Shown: positions 6,913 through 14,257 of the stretch, piece by piece
How positions within the stretch are numbered: the first letter of the stretch is position 1
Layout of the letters: each line of letters begins with the position of its first letter
Origin: Candidatus Giovannonibacteria bacterium RIFCSPHIGHO2_02_43_16
GTDB taxonomy: Bacteria > Patescibacteriota > Minisyncoccia > JACPKW01 > UBA11713
Reading direction: 5' to 3'
Assembly (NCBI GenBank): GCA_001778545.1
Contig: MFHJ01000026.1
Span: 1-16,546, forward strand
Length of the DNA: 16,546 nucleotides
The notes under the pieces: generated by a model
The model's database searches: none
Seen by the model: only the letters and a program-made list of their open reading frames with translations
What the model was told of the DNA's origin: nothing
Translations under genes and position numbers: made by a program

Positions 6913-7803
6913 ATGAATGTGGAGAAAAAGACAGTGATTGTGACAGGCGGCGCTGGGCTCATAGGGCCTTCTTTGATCGAGTTTCTGCTCCCTAAATATC
7001 GCGTGGTTTCTTTGGACAACTACTTTATCGGTTCCGAGAAAAACCACATAGAAGGCGCGAGGTACATCAAGGGACACACCAAGGACATTTCGACGCTCCT
7101 TGCCGCGGAAAAACCATCCATTATTTTTCATCTGGGAGAATATTCGCGGGTCGAACAAAGTTTCGGCGATATCGAATTTGTGTGGGAATCGAATGTGGCT
7201 GGCACGTTCCGCGTGCTTGAATATTGGAGGAAACTCAACCAATCCGGAAAAGAATGCAAATTGGTTTATGCTGGCTCAAGTACGAAGTTCGCGGATGGAG
7301 GATTGGGACGAAACCAAAGCCCTTATGCGTGGATGAAGGCGAGCAACACCGAACTGGTGAATAATTGCGGGGAGTGGTTCGGCCTCCCGTTTGCCGTAAC
7401 GTATTTCTACAATGGCTATGGGCCGCGCGAACTTTCAGAGGGTCCGTATGCGAGCGTGATGGGGAGGTTCAAAAAGCAATATTATGCGGGTCAGCCGATT
7501 ACGGTTGTGGCCCCGGGGAATCAGCGCAGGAATTTTACTCACGCGGAAGATCTGGCACGCGGGCTCTTTATGGTCGGAGAAAGCGGACATGGAGACGAAT
7601 ACGGACTTGGAAGCCCAGAATCGTATTCTGTCCTTGAGATTGCCCAGATGTTCGGCGGTGAAATAAAGATGCTTCCGGAGAGGAAAGGCAATCGCATGGA
7701 GTCAGTCATGGACACATCGCGCGCGGAGAAGGAATTCGGATGGAAGCCGCAACATACCGTGCGAGAATATATAGAATCTCTCAAAAGACCTTGTGAAGGT
7801 TGA
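6913..7803 (+). CDS. NAD-dependent epimerase/dehydratase (extended SDR, GalE-like)
   Basis: Extended SDR of 296 residues acting on nucleotide sugars. It has the NAD-binding TGGAGLIG at 11-18, FHLGEYSRV at 72-80 (a variant of the usual H-L-A-A block), the active-site region AGSSTKF at 120-126 with Ser122/Ser123 and Thr124, and YAWMK with catalytic Tyr138 and Lys142. FYNGYGPRE at 165-173 and RRNFTHAEDLARG (about 205-217) are typical of UDP-sugar 4-epimerases and related dehydratases. At 296 residues it is a little shorter than typical GalE (about 320-340). It probably epimerises or dehydrates an NDP-hexose or NDP-HexNAc feeding the neighbouring NeuC/NeuB steps. Motifs alone do not separate 4-epimerase from 4,6-dehydratase, so it could cover the dehydratase step that otherwise appears missing. 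Confidence 0.85.
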   Translation: MNVEKKTVIVTGGAGLIGPSLIEFLLPKYRVVSLDNYFIGSEKNHIEGARYIKGHTKDISTLLAAEKPSIIFHLGEYSRVEQSFGDIEFVWESNVAGTFRVLEYWRKLNQSGKECKLVYAGSSTKFADGGLGRNQSPYAWMKASNTELVNNCGEWFGLPFAVTYFYNGYGPRELSEGPYASVMGRFKKQYYAGQPITVVAPGNQRRNFTHAEDLARGLFMVGESGHGDEYGLGSPESYSVLEIAQMFGGEIKMLPERKGNRMESVMDTSRAEKEFGWKPQHTVREYIESLKRPCEG

Positions 7804-7827
7804 GCGAGTTTTATAATATAATATAGC
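7791..7827 (+). promoter_or_regulatory. Possible promoter before the neuB-like gene
   Basis: The 37-base gap before neuB contains two overlapping perfect TATAAT hexamers (7812-7817 and 7817-7822) and TATAGC (7822-7827). Possible -35 boxes are TTGTGA (7791-7796) and TTGAGC (7800-7805). The TTGAGC/TATAGC pair has 16-base spacing; other pairings have poor spacing. The ATG is at 7841, so any leader would be short (about 5-20 bases). The AT-rich context makes chance matches likely. Confidence 0.35.
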
Positions 7828-7840
7828 AAGTCTTGAAATT

Positions 7841-8932
7841 ATGAAAACTATTAAAATTGGAAAAATCGAGATTGGCGAGGGCTACCCAGCCGCGATTATA
7901 GCAGAAGGATGCGACAATCATGGCGGAAGTTTAGCAAAAGCCAAAGAAATGGCTCATGCCGCAAAAGAAGCTGGCGCGGATATAATTAAATTCCAGCTGC
8001 ATTTGCCCGACGAAGAAATGGTAAAAAGCGAGATTGAGAAAGTGGCGGCTGACGGAATTTTTAAAAAGTGGGGTTCGCTTTACGGCTTTGTTGAGAAATT
8101 TTTACTGAAGCCGGAAGAGCATGCGGAGCTAAAGGATTATTGCGAAAAAATTGGCATTCAATATTTATGCACGCCTTTTTCGCTGAAAGCGGCGCAGCTG
8201 CTGAATGAAATGGGTGCGGAAGGATTTAAAATCGGTTCGGGAGAAACGGAAGATTTGCCGATGATTGAAGAAGTCGCCAAATTTGGGAAACCTATGATGA
8301 TCTCGACCGGAATGACCACGCTCGAAGAACTGGATGCGGCAGTTAATGCGGTTAAGGCAATTAATCCCCAACTTTGCTTGGCGCATTGCATCTCAACCTA
8401 TCCCATTAAAGCGCTCTCGACTCTGAAATTCGGCACCATACCTTATTATCAAAAAAGGTACGGAGTTCCAATTGGATGGTCGGATCATAGCGCGCCCGAA
8501 GGAATTTACGATGAAGAATTGAGAAGGCAAATTCCGGAAGCGGAAATACTTGCGGTTGCGCTTGGAAGCGGCGCTACTTTCATTGAAAAGCATTTCACAC
8601 TGGATCGAAATGCCGATGACGGGGATAGTTTTTTCTCGCATGATCCGTCCACCCTGAAAAATCTCGTAAAAAATGTGCGTCACTGGGAAGAGGCGCTCGC
8701 ATCCCGCAACGAAATTCTGAAAGCTGAAGAATGGGTTAGATTGTGGGCTAAGCGGAGCTTGGTTGCCGCGGCTGATATTCCTGTTGGAGCGGCGCTGTCT
8801 CGGGCAATGTTCACATCAAAAAGGCCAGGGACAGGGATTAGGTCAAAAGATTATAAATCCTTTTTGGGGCGTAAAACAGCGCGCGCTATTCAGAAGGGCG
8901 AAATGCTTCGCATAGAAGATTTTGAAAAATAA
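7841..8932 (+). CDS. neuB: NeuB-family nonulosonate synthase (sialic/legionaminic acid synthase-like)
   Basis: Protein of 363 residues, the normal length for NeuB/LegI/PseI. The TIM-barrel domain has IIAEGCDNHGG at 19-29 (family pattern I-A-E-x-x-x-N-H-x-G, catalytic Glu22), IIKFQ at 48-52, FKIGSGETEDLP at 129-140, STGM at 155-158, AHCISTYP at 181-188, the metal-site WSDHS at 213-217 (His216) and FIEKHFTLDR at 247-256 (His251). A C-terminal antifreeze-like SAF domain follows (about 304-361) with RPGTGI at 328-333; its Arg contacts the N-acyl group of the sugar in known enzymes. It condenses phosphoenolpyruvate with a six-carbon 2-acylamino sugar to give a nine-carbon 3-deoxy-2-keto acid in the cytoplasm. 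Whether the product is neuraminic, legionaminic, pseudaminic or another isomer cannot be fixed from sequence. The paired 2-epimerases favour the sialic/legionaminic side over pseudaminic. Confidence 0.93.
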   Translation: MKTIKIGKIEIGEGYPAAIIAEGCDNHGGSLAKAKEMAHAAKEAGADIIKFQLHLPDEEMVKSEIEKVAADGIFKKWGSLYGFVEKFLLKPEEHAELKDYCEKIGIQYLCTPFSLKAAQLLNEMGAEGFKIGSGETEDLPMIEEVAKFGKPMMISTGMTTLEELDAAVNAVKAINPQLCLAHCISTYPIKALSTLKFGTIPYYQKRYGVPIGWSDHSAPEGIYDEELRRQIPEAEILAVALGSGATFIEKHFTLDRNADDGDSFFSHDPSTLKNLVKNVRHWEEALASRNEILKAEEWVRLWAKRSLVAAADIPVGAALSRAMFTSKRPGTGIRSKDYKSFLGRKTARAIQKGEMLRIEDFEK

Positions 8933-8950
8933 CTCTTGAATAAATTTGGA

Positions 8951-8991
8951 TTGAAACCCTTGCGCTTTTTAAGAGGTTATATTTTTATATC
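8951..8991 (+). promoter_or_regulatory. Possible promoter before the first neuC-like gene
   Basis: The 64-base gap between the neuB-like and neuC-like genes holds TTGAAA (8951-8956), TTGCGC (8960-8965) and -10-like hexamers TATATT (8978-8983) and TATATC (8986-8991). No pair has ideal 16-18 base spacing, so this is weak. If used, transcription would start within a few bases of the ATG at 8997. There is no Shine-Dalgarno sequence and no convincing terminator hairpin in the gap. Confidence 0.25.
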
Positions 8992-8996
8992 AACTT

Positions 8997-10163
8997 ATGG
9001 TTAGAAAAATTTGCGCAATAACGGCCAATCGAGCTGACTTCAGCAGAATCGAGACGATTTTGGAAGCAGTAAAAAAACATCCGGATCTGGATCTGCAGTT
9101 GGTTGTTTTGGGTTCGCACCTTCTTGAAAAAACCGGACATACCGTTCAGGAAATAATAAAACGAGGTTTCATTCCCGATCAGACGATTCAAATGGAACTT
9201 GAAGGAAGCAATCCTGTTTCTATGACGAAATCTGTAGGTCTCGCGATGATTGAATTGGCGACTGCGCTCGATCGACTTAAGCCGGATGTCGTGGTCGCTC
9301 CAGTCGATAGATTCGAATCTCTCGCTATGGGTATTGCCCCGGCTTTAATGAATATACATGTCGCGCACGTTCAGGGAGGAGAAGTAACCGGCACAATTGA
9401 CGAAAGCATCCGCCACGCGCTTACAAAAATGTCGCATCTTCATTTTGTCGCGACGGAGAAAAGCCGAGAGCGCGTGATCAAGATGGGCGAGCTGGAAGAA
9501 ACTGTTTTTAACGTCGGATGTCCGGGAACAGATTTATTGCTTAAAATTCCACCGCTTTCGCGGGAAAAAACAATCTGGCGCTTGAATGACGAAATCGTAA
9601 GGGGAGATAAAAAATTTGATCCTTCCAAGCCTTATTTTCTTCTGATTCAACACCCCGTTACAACTGAATTCGGCAGTTCCGGAGATCAAATTAAGGAAAC
9701 GATGGAAGCTCTTAAGAATATAGGCCAGCAGGCAATCGTGCTTTGGCCGAATATTGACGCGGGCTCGGACGATATTTCAAAAATCCTCCGAAGATATACC
9801 GACAAAGAAATTGATCATTTTACGGCTCTGGCGTTAAAACATATTCCCCATGATTTGTTTACGAACACGCTTCGGAATGCGTCATGTCTGGTCGGAAATT
9901 CTTCAACGGGAATGAGGGAGGCGTGCTATTTTGGGACGCCTGTCGTTAACATTGGGACACGGCAAAGCGGGCGGGAAAGAGGGCGCAATGTGGTAGATGC
10001 TCCAAACGACAGAAAACAAATTGAGGATGCGATTAGATTCCAGCTGGGCCACGGCGCATATCCGGTCGAGCATATCTACGGCGATGGCACGGCCGGCGAG
10101 AAAACCGCGGAAATCCTCGCCACAATTAAATTACCGAATATACAGAAAAAAATAACTTATTAA
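8997..10163 (+). CDS. NeuC/LegG-like UDP-sugar 2-epimerase paralog 1 (atypical active site)
   Basis: Protein of 388 residues in the hydrolysing UDP-GlcNAc 2-epimerase family (GT-B fold). N-terminal motif is ITANRADFS at 8-16 and the nucleotide-binding side has PVDRFESLA at 102-110 (family usually G-D-R). HVQGGEVTG at 124-132 and IDESIRHA at 134-141 follow, then IQHPVTTE with His219. The C-terminal block reads LVGNSSTGMRE and FGTPVVNIGTR. Members hydrolyse the NDP bond and invert C2 of an N-acylated sugar to feed NeuB. Here Asp104, His219 and the D-E pair 135/136 are kept. However, the Glu of the H-I/V-E-G-G motif, taken as catalytic in NeuC, is Gln126 (codon CAG at 9372-9374). It may be altered in activity, substrate or role, possibly acting with the next gene's product. 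That next gene is a clear paralog, seven bases downstream. Confidence 0.88.
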   Translation: MVRKICAITANRADFSRIETILEAVKKHPDLDLQLVVLGSHLLEKTGHTVQEIIKRGFIPDQTIQMELEGSNPVSMTKSVGLAMIELATALDRLKPDVVVAPVDRFESLAMGIAPALMNIHVAHVQGGEVTGTIDESIRHALTKMSHLHFVATEKSRERVIKMGELEETVFNVGCPGTDLLLKIPPLSREKTIWRLNDEIVRGDKKFDPSKPYFLLIQHPVTTEFGSSGDQIKETMEALKNIGQQAIVLWPNIDAGSDDISKILRRYTDKEIDHFTALALKHIPHDLFTNTLRNASCLVGNSSTGMREACYFGTPVVNIGTRQSGRERGRNVVDAPNDRKQIEDAIRFQLGHGAYPVEHIYGDGTAGEKTAEILATIKLPNIQKKITY

Positions 10164-10170
10164 ATATAAA

Positions 10171-11328
10171 ATGAAGCCCAAGAGAAAAATATTCTTTCCG
10201 CTAACATCCCGAGCGTATTATGGGAGGATGAAAGTTTTGCTTAAGGAATTACAGGAGCATCCGGACATCGATTTGCAGATAATCTGTACTGGAGCCTTGC
10301 TAGTGGATCGCTACGGGGAAAAAGTTTTGGAAGATCTCGAAGCGAGCGGATTTAAAATTCAGGAAAAAATATTAAGCCATATTGAGGGCGGCAACCATGT
10401 TGCCATGGCAAAGACGGCCGGACTTGTCGCTCTGGAGGCAACGAATATTTTGCAGAAGCTCGACCCAGATATAGCCGTAGTTTGTGGGGATCGGTCGGAA
10501 GTATTGGCGATGACGATAGCCGCGACCTATATGAATAAGCCAGTCGCTCATATTGAGGGAGGAGATTTAAGCGGCAGCATAGACGAATCCGTGCGCCACG
10601 CCATAACCAAGCTTGCCCATGTCCATTTCGTCACAAATGAAGATTCGCGTAAAAGAGTAGTCCAGATGGGAGAAAATCCTAAGTATGTTTTCAATTTCGG
10701 CTCTCCGGACGTTGAATTTGCTTCGCTTTCGGATATGAAAATTACGAACGAGATCGTGAATAATAGGGGAGTCGGGGATCATATTGATATCACAAAACCA
10801 TTTTTAACGGTCATCCAGCATCCCGTGACGACAGAAAGGGATAATTTCGCACATATCGAAACTACGCTTGATGCGGTTCTGGAAGCAGGCATTCCTGCCA
10901 TCTGGTTTTGGCCGAATAACGATGCCGGAACCAACGAGATGAGCCGCAAACTGCGGGAATTTCATGAAAAAAATCTTACCAATCATGGGATCCGTTTTAT
11001 TTTGGATTTAAAGCCGGATGATTTTACTTCGCTTCTGAAGACAACCTCTTGCCTCGTAGGAAATTCTTCTTCAGGAATCAAAGAGTGTTCGTATTTTGGC
11101 ACACCCGTCGTAAATATAGGCTCCAGGCAAAATGGGCGCACACGCGGACCGAATGTTATTGATGTAAGTACAGACAAAGAAGAAATTAAAAAAGCGATAA
11201 CTGCTCAATTATCGCACGGCCCCTACCCGCGATCGGATATTTACTACAAACCGGATACGTCTAAAAATATCGCGGCAACTTTGGCAAATATCGAGCTATA
11301 TACTCAAAAAAGCTTCCACCATGCCTAA
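10171..11328 (+). CDS. neuC: NeuC/LegG-like UDP-sugar 2-epimerase paralog 2 (hydrolysing)
   Basis: Protein of 385 residues, paralogous to the preceding gene. It carries the standard motifs: TSRAYYGR at 12-19, VCGDRSEVLA at 104-113 with Asp107, HIEGGDLSG at 127-135 with the presumed catalytic Glu129, SIDESVRHAITK at 136-147, IQHPVTTE with His217, LVGNSSSGIKE and a FGTPVVNIGSR block near the C terminus. Since all expected catalytic residues are present, this is the likelier working hydrolysing 2-epimerase. It would turn an NDP-activated N-acyl-hexosamine (UDP-GlcNAc or a di-N-acyl bacillosamine-type sugar) into the free manno-configured sugar for NeuB. Its 3' end overlaps the neuA start by 8 bases, suggesting coupling. 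NeuC versus LegG specificity cannot be told by eye. Confidence 0.9.
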   Translation: MKPKRKIFFPLTSRAYYGRMKVLLKELQEHPDIDLQIICTGALLVDRYGEKVLEDLEASGFKIQEKILSHIEGGNHVAMAKTAGLVALEATNILQKLDPDIAVVCGDRSEVLAMTIAATYMNKPVAHIEGGDLSGSIDESVRHAITKLAHVHFVTNEDSRKRVVQMGENPKYVFNFGSPDVEFASLSDMKITNEIVNNRGVGDHIDITKPFLTVIQHPVTTERDNFAHIETTLDAVLEAGIPAIWFWPNNDAGTNEMSRKLREFHEKNLTNHGIRFILDLKPDDFTSLLKTTSCLVGNSSSGIKECSYFGTPVVNIGSRQNGRTRGPNVIDVSTDKEEIKKAITAQLSHGPYPRSDIYYKPDTSKNIAATLANIELYTQKSFHHA

Positions 11329-12043
11329 GATTCTTGGAGTAGTAACCGCGCGGGGGGGGTCGAAAAGTATTCCAGGGAAGAATATAAAACTTCTCGGCGG
11401 CAAGCCGCTGATTTCGCATATAATCGAATCCGCAAAAAAATCCGGAATTTTTGACCGGCTGATTTTATCTACCGACGATGAAAAAATCGCAGAGGTAGCA
11501 AAAAAGTATGGGGTGGAGATGCTTTTTTTGCGGCCCGCGGAGCTCGCCCAAGATGCGACCCCGCATCTCCCTGTAATCGAGCACGCGCTCGCATTTATGC
11601 GCGATAATGAAAAATATACCCCAGAGTACACGGCCATTCTTCAACCGACGTCGCCCATGGTAAAGCCGCAGGATTTTATAAAAGCGTTTGAATTGCTGAA
11701 AGAAAAAAATGCGGATTCTGTCATCGGCGTGGTAAAAATCCCTCCGCACTATAATCCTCTGCGTTCGCTCAAAACGGATTCCGATGGGTTCTTGTCGCTA
11801 TTTGTAACTGGAGACCCCGTCCGGAAAAGAATTTCAAGAAGACAGGATTTACCAGAGCTATTTACTTTAAATAGCGCGATTTATATCTTTAAGACAGGCT
11901 TGCTTTTTGATCCCGTTGAGCCGAGTTTTTACGGAAACAAGGTTGTCGCATACGTTATGGATGAAAAATCCAGCATTAATATTGATGATCCAGAAGATTG
12001 GGAGGAGGCCGAGGAAGCTATAAAAGAAAAAATAATTAAATGA
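11321..12043 (+). CDS. neuA: CMP-nonulosonate cytidylyltransferase (NeuA/LegF-like)
   Basis: Protein of 240 residues, normal for single-domain CMP-sialate synthetases. The nucleotide-binding motif ARGGSKSIPGKN lies at 10-21 (family A-R-G-G-S-K-G-I-P-x-K-N, with Ser16 for Gly). STDDE at 50-54, LQPTSP at 107-112, RRQDLP at 173-178 followed by N184, and IDDPEDW at 221-227 complete the family pattern. It couples a nonulosonic acid to CTP, releasing pyrophosphate, to give the CMP-sugar used by glycosyltransferases. It overlaps the upstream epimerase by 8 bases and the downstream aldehyde dehydrogenase in ATGA. Codons 11-13 form an uninterrupted 8-G run (11352-11359), where polymerase slippage would shift frame near the N terminus. 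Confidence 0.93.
   Translation: MPKILGVVTARGGSKSIPGKNIKLLGGKPLISHIIESAKKSGIFDRLILSTDDEKIAEVAKKYGVEMLFLRPAELAQDATPHLPVIEHALAFMRDNEKYTPEYTAILQPTSPMVKPQDFIKAFELLKEKNADSVIGVVKIPPHYNPLRSLKTDSDGFLSLFVTGDPVRKRISRRQDLPELFTLNSAIYIFKTGLLFDPVEPSFYGNKVVAYVMDEKSSINIDDPEDWEEAEEAIKEKIIK
11352..11359 (+). repeat. 8-G homopolymer inside neuA
   Basis: An uninterrupted run of eight G lies in codons 11-13 of the cytidylyltransferase, within the ARGGSK motif. It is the longest G run noticed in the window; others reach six (for example 1382-1387, 4225-4230, 13089-13094). Gain or loss of one G would frameshift the protein after about 11 residues. Whether it varies in a population is unknown. Confidence 0.9.
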
Positions 12044-13500
12044 AAGAAAAATATCCAAAGAAAATCGGGCACTGGATTAATGATAAAGAGGTTACATCCG
12101 GCGGCAGATTTTTCGAAAAAGATAATCCGGCAAATGGAGAGATAATCGCCAGAGTTGCGCGCGGAAGCGAAAGAGATGTCCAAAAAGCTATTCGCAGGGC
12201 GGAGGCGGCGCAAAAATCTTGGGCGCAGACCCCTGTTATTAAACGCGCCGATAAAATCCGCGAAATCGTCTTTAAATTGCAAGAAAAAAAGAAGGAGCTC
12301 GCGGAAATCATTTTTTTGGAACTTGGCAAGTCTTTAAAAAATGCGCTGGCTGAAATTGACGCGGCTCTAGAATGCGGATTTTTCTTCGCGGGAGAAGGAA
12401 GGAGATTTTACGGCGAGGTTTTGCCGAGCGCAAACGAATTCAAACATGTCGAATTGGCGCGAGTTCCCATTGGAACCGGGGCGATTATCACCTCGTTCAA
12501 TAATCCGGCCGCAGGTATTTGCTGGAAAGCTTTCCCGGCGCTCCTTTGCGGAAATGCGGTGATTTTGAAATCCCATGAATATACTCCATATACAGGAATT
12601 GTTATGGCGAAAATTTTTAAGGAAGCCGACTTGCCTGCGGGACTTTTTTCCGTGGTGCAGGGTTTCGGTCCGGAAGTCGTCTTTCCGCTTGCAGCGGATC
12701 CGCGAATTAAATTCATAAGTCTTACGGGATCGGTTCGCACGGCAAGAGCAATAATAAAAGCATCGGCCGAGAACCTTACTAAAGTTTCAATCGAATCCGG
12801 AGGGAAAAATCCCCTCATAGTATGCGATGACGCCGATTTAGAAAAAGCGGCTGACGCCGCCGTCGCGTCCGCTTTTATAGACGCTGGGCAGAGGTGCGCG
12901 GCTGCTTCCCGGATAATCGTCTTTGAGAAAGTTTACGAAAAATTTAAAAAAATATTTTTAGGCAAAGTAAATAAACTTAAAGTCGGGAAGGGGGATGACG
13001 ATGATTGCGGCGCGGTAATTAGCAAGAAAAGGTTCGACGAGATCTTGAAGGATATCGCAGCAGCGAAAAAAGTTGGAAAATTGCTTTCGGGGGGCGGCGC
13101 AATAGGAAAAACGGGATATTTTATCGCGCCTACAGTATTTGAGAGAATTAGTCCAAATTCGGAGTTATCTAAAAAAGAAATTTTTGGGCCCGTCACTTTT
13201 CTTTATAAGGCGCACGATTTTAAGAGCGCGCTATCTATTGCGAACAATTCAGATTATAAATTAGCGGGATCCATACATACATCAAGCCTTTCGAGAGCGA
13301 ACAAATTCATCAGAAATTTTGAGGCGGGGGTCGCGCGCGTGAACGGCCCGACGCATGGCTCCGAACCGCATATGCCATTCGGCGGGGTCGGCCTTTCCGG
13401 AAACGGCTGGCGGGAACCAGGCGCCAAAGCCTTAGATTTTTATTCCGAATGGAAGCAAATCTCGATTGAATATGATCCCGCGAAAATAAATGAAAAATAA
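12040..13500 (+). CDS. Aldehyde dehydrogenase (NAD(P)-dependent, ALDH superfamily)
   Basis: Protein of 486 residues, full length for the superfamily. Seen are FNNP at 153-156 (Asn154 as the usual oxyanion-hole Asn), the cofactor-binding Lys177 in ILKSHE, SLTGS at 227-231, the general-base Glu252 in IESGGKNP (usual L-E-L-G-G-K) and the nucleophile Cys286 in AGQRCAA. KEIFGPV (about 383-389) and PFGGVG (about 445-450) are also typical. It oxidises an aldehyde to an acid with NAD(P)+. The substrate is not readable. In this operon it may oxidise a sugar or acyl-chain aldehyde, or detoxify an aldehyde from neighbouring chemistry such as the transketolase. Its ATG overlaps the neuA stop in ATGA, and its 3' end overlaps the methyltransferase gene by 11 bases, so it belongs to the same transcript. 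Confidence 0.92.
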   Translation: MKEKYPKKIGHWINDKEVTSGGRFFEKDNPANGEIIARVARGSERDVQKAIRRAEAAQKSWAQTPVIKRADKIREIVFKLQEKKKELAEIIFLELGKSLKNALAEIDAALECGFFFAGEGRRFYGEVLPSANEFKHVELARVPIGTGAIITSFNNPAAGICWKAFPALLCGNAVILKSHEYTPYTGIVMAKIFKEADLPAGLFSVVQGFGPEVVFPLAADPRIKFISLTGSVRTARAIIKASAENLTKVSIESGGKNPLIVCDDADLEKAADAAVASAFIDAGQRCAAASRIIVFEKVYEKFKKIFLGKVNKLKVGKGDDDDCGAVISKKRFDEILKDIAAAKKVGKLLSGGGAIGKTGYFIAPTVFERISPNSELSKKEIFGPVTFLYKAHDFKSALSIANNSDYKLAGSIHTSSLSRANKFIRNFEAGVARVNGPTHGSEPHMPFGGVGLSGNGWREPGAKALDFYSEWKQISIEYDPAKINEK

Positions 13501-14257
13501 AAGCCTTAAAAAAATTTATAATAAAATCTATGCAAAAGGCGAGCGGAAACATTACTCGTCTATTTTATTTTCGGGCGATAGAGTGCCACTGGCGAAGCGG
13601 GAAGTTTTGAAAGAGATTAACTGGAGAGGAAAAAATGTTTTAGACGCGGGATGCGGGACAGGGGAAATTGCATTTTTAATCGCTAAAGACGGAGCGAAAA
13701 AAGTCTTGGGTATTGATTATTCGAAAGAAGCGATTCTCGAAGCAAAAAAATTGCATAGCCGTCCGAATCTCTCATACGAATGCGCCGATTTGCGAAAAAT
13801 AAAGGGGAAATTTGATATTATTGTTTCCTTGGGGACATTAGAGCATCTTGACGACCCGTTTTCTGCCCTGAAAAATTTGAGGGCAAAATTGAATCCAGGA
13901 GGGCATTTGATTATTACGTGCCCAAACTGGACGAATCCGCGCGGCTATATCCTTATGGCGCTTCTTTATCTGTATCGCGCTAAGATTACTTTAGCTGACC
14001 TTCATTATTTAACACCTACGGACTTCGAAGGTTGGGCGAAGGAATTAAAAATGAAATTGTCATGGCGCACAACCGAACAGGAGTGGGGGCACGGCGCCAA
14101 GATGATATTGGATTTCAAAAAACGCCTCCCGAAAGTTGTTAAATCCAACAAGAAAAAAATAGAAGAATTTATCGTGTGGCTGGAGAAAAGCGCCATTCCG
14201 CTCGAGAAGAATACTAAATCATCCGGCGCGGTGGGACTATATCATTTCAGGAAATGA
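13490..14257 (+). CDS. Class I SAM-dependent methyltransferase
   Basis: Protein of 255 residues with a methyltransferase_11-type Rossmann domain: motif I VLDAGCGTGEIA at 50-61, the acidic end of beta-2 in GIDYS at 74-78, ECAD at 97-100, SLGTLEHLDDP at 113-123 and LNPGGHLIIT at 134-143. The C-terminal 100 residues are Lys-rich and less conserved. It likely O- or N-methylates a small sugar, sugar nucleotide or acyl group using S-adenosylmethionine. Overlap of 11 bases with the aldehyde dehydrogenase gene and an ATGA junction with the next gene place it in the same operon. A plausible role is methylating a hydroxyl of the glyceryl or hydroxyacyl substituent or of the nonulosonate itself; both are inference. 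Confidence 0.88.
   Translation: MKNKSLKKIYNKIYAKGERKHYSSILFSGDRVPLAKREVLKEINWRGKNVLDAGCGTGEIAFLIAKDGAKKVLGIDYSKEAILEAKKLHSRPNLSYECADLRKIKGKFDIIVSLGTLEHLDDPFSALKNLRAKLNPGGHLIITCPNWTNPRGYILMALLYLYRAKITLADLHYLTPTDFEGWAKELKMKLSWRTTEQEWGHGAKMILDFKKRLPKVVKSNKKKIEEFIVWLEKSAIPLEKNTKSSGAVGLYHFRK

Noticed and set aside
6727..7242. 171-codon open frame on the - strand
   Set aside because: It lies opposite the transketolase end and the epimerase start, both with clear family motifs. Its translation shows no recognisable domain and it has no start context.
7365..7666. Two short + strand open frames (7365-7637, 7484-7666)
   Set aside because: Both lie wholly inside the GalE-like epimerase gene in other frames, with no family features.
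8933..8996. Possible terminator between neuB and the first neuC-like gene
   Set aside because: A CTCTT/AAGAG pair (8933-8937, 8971-8975) could form only a 5-base stem with a 33-base loop, and no T-run directly follows the second arm.
12408..12818. 136-codon - strand open frame, with others at 11929-12329 and 14388-14762
   Set aside because: These are antisense shadows of the aldehyde dehydrogenase and glycosyltransferase frames. Their Ser/Phe/Pro-rich translations are typical of reverse-frame reading.
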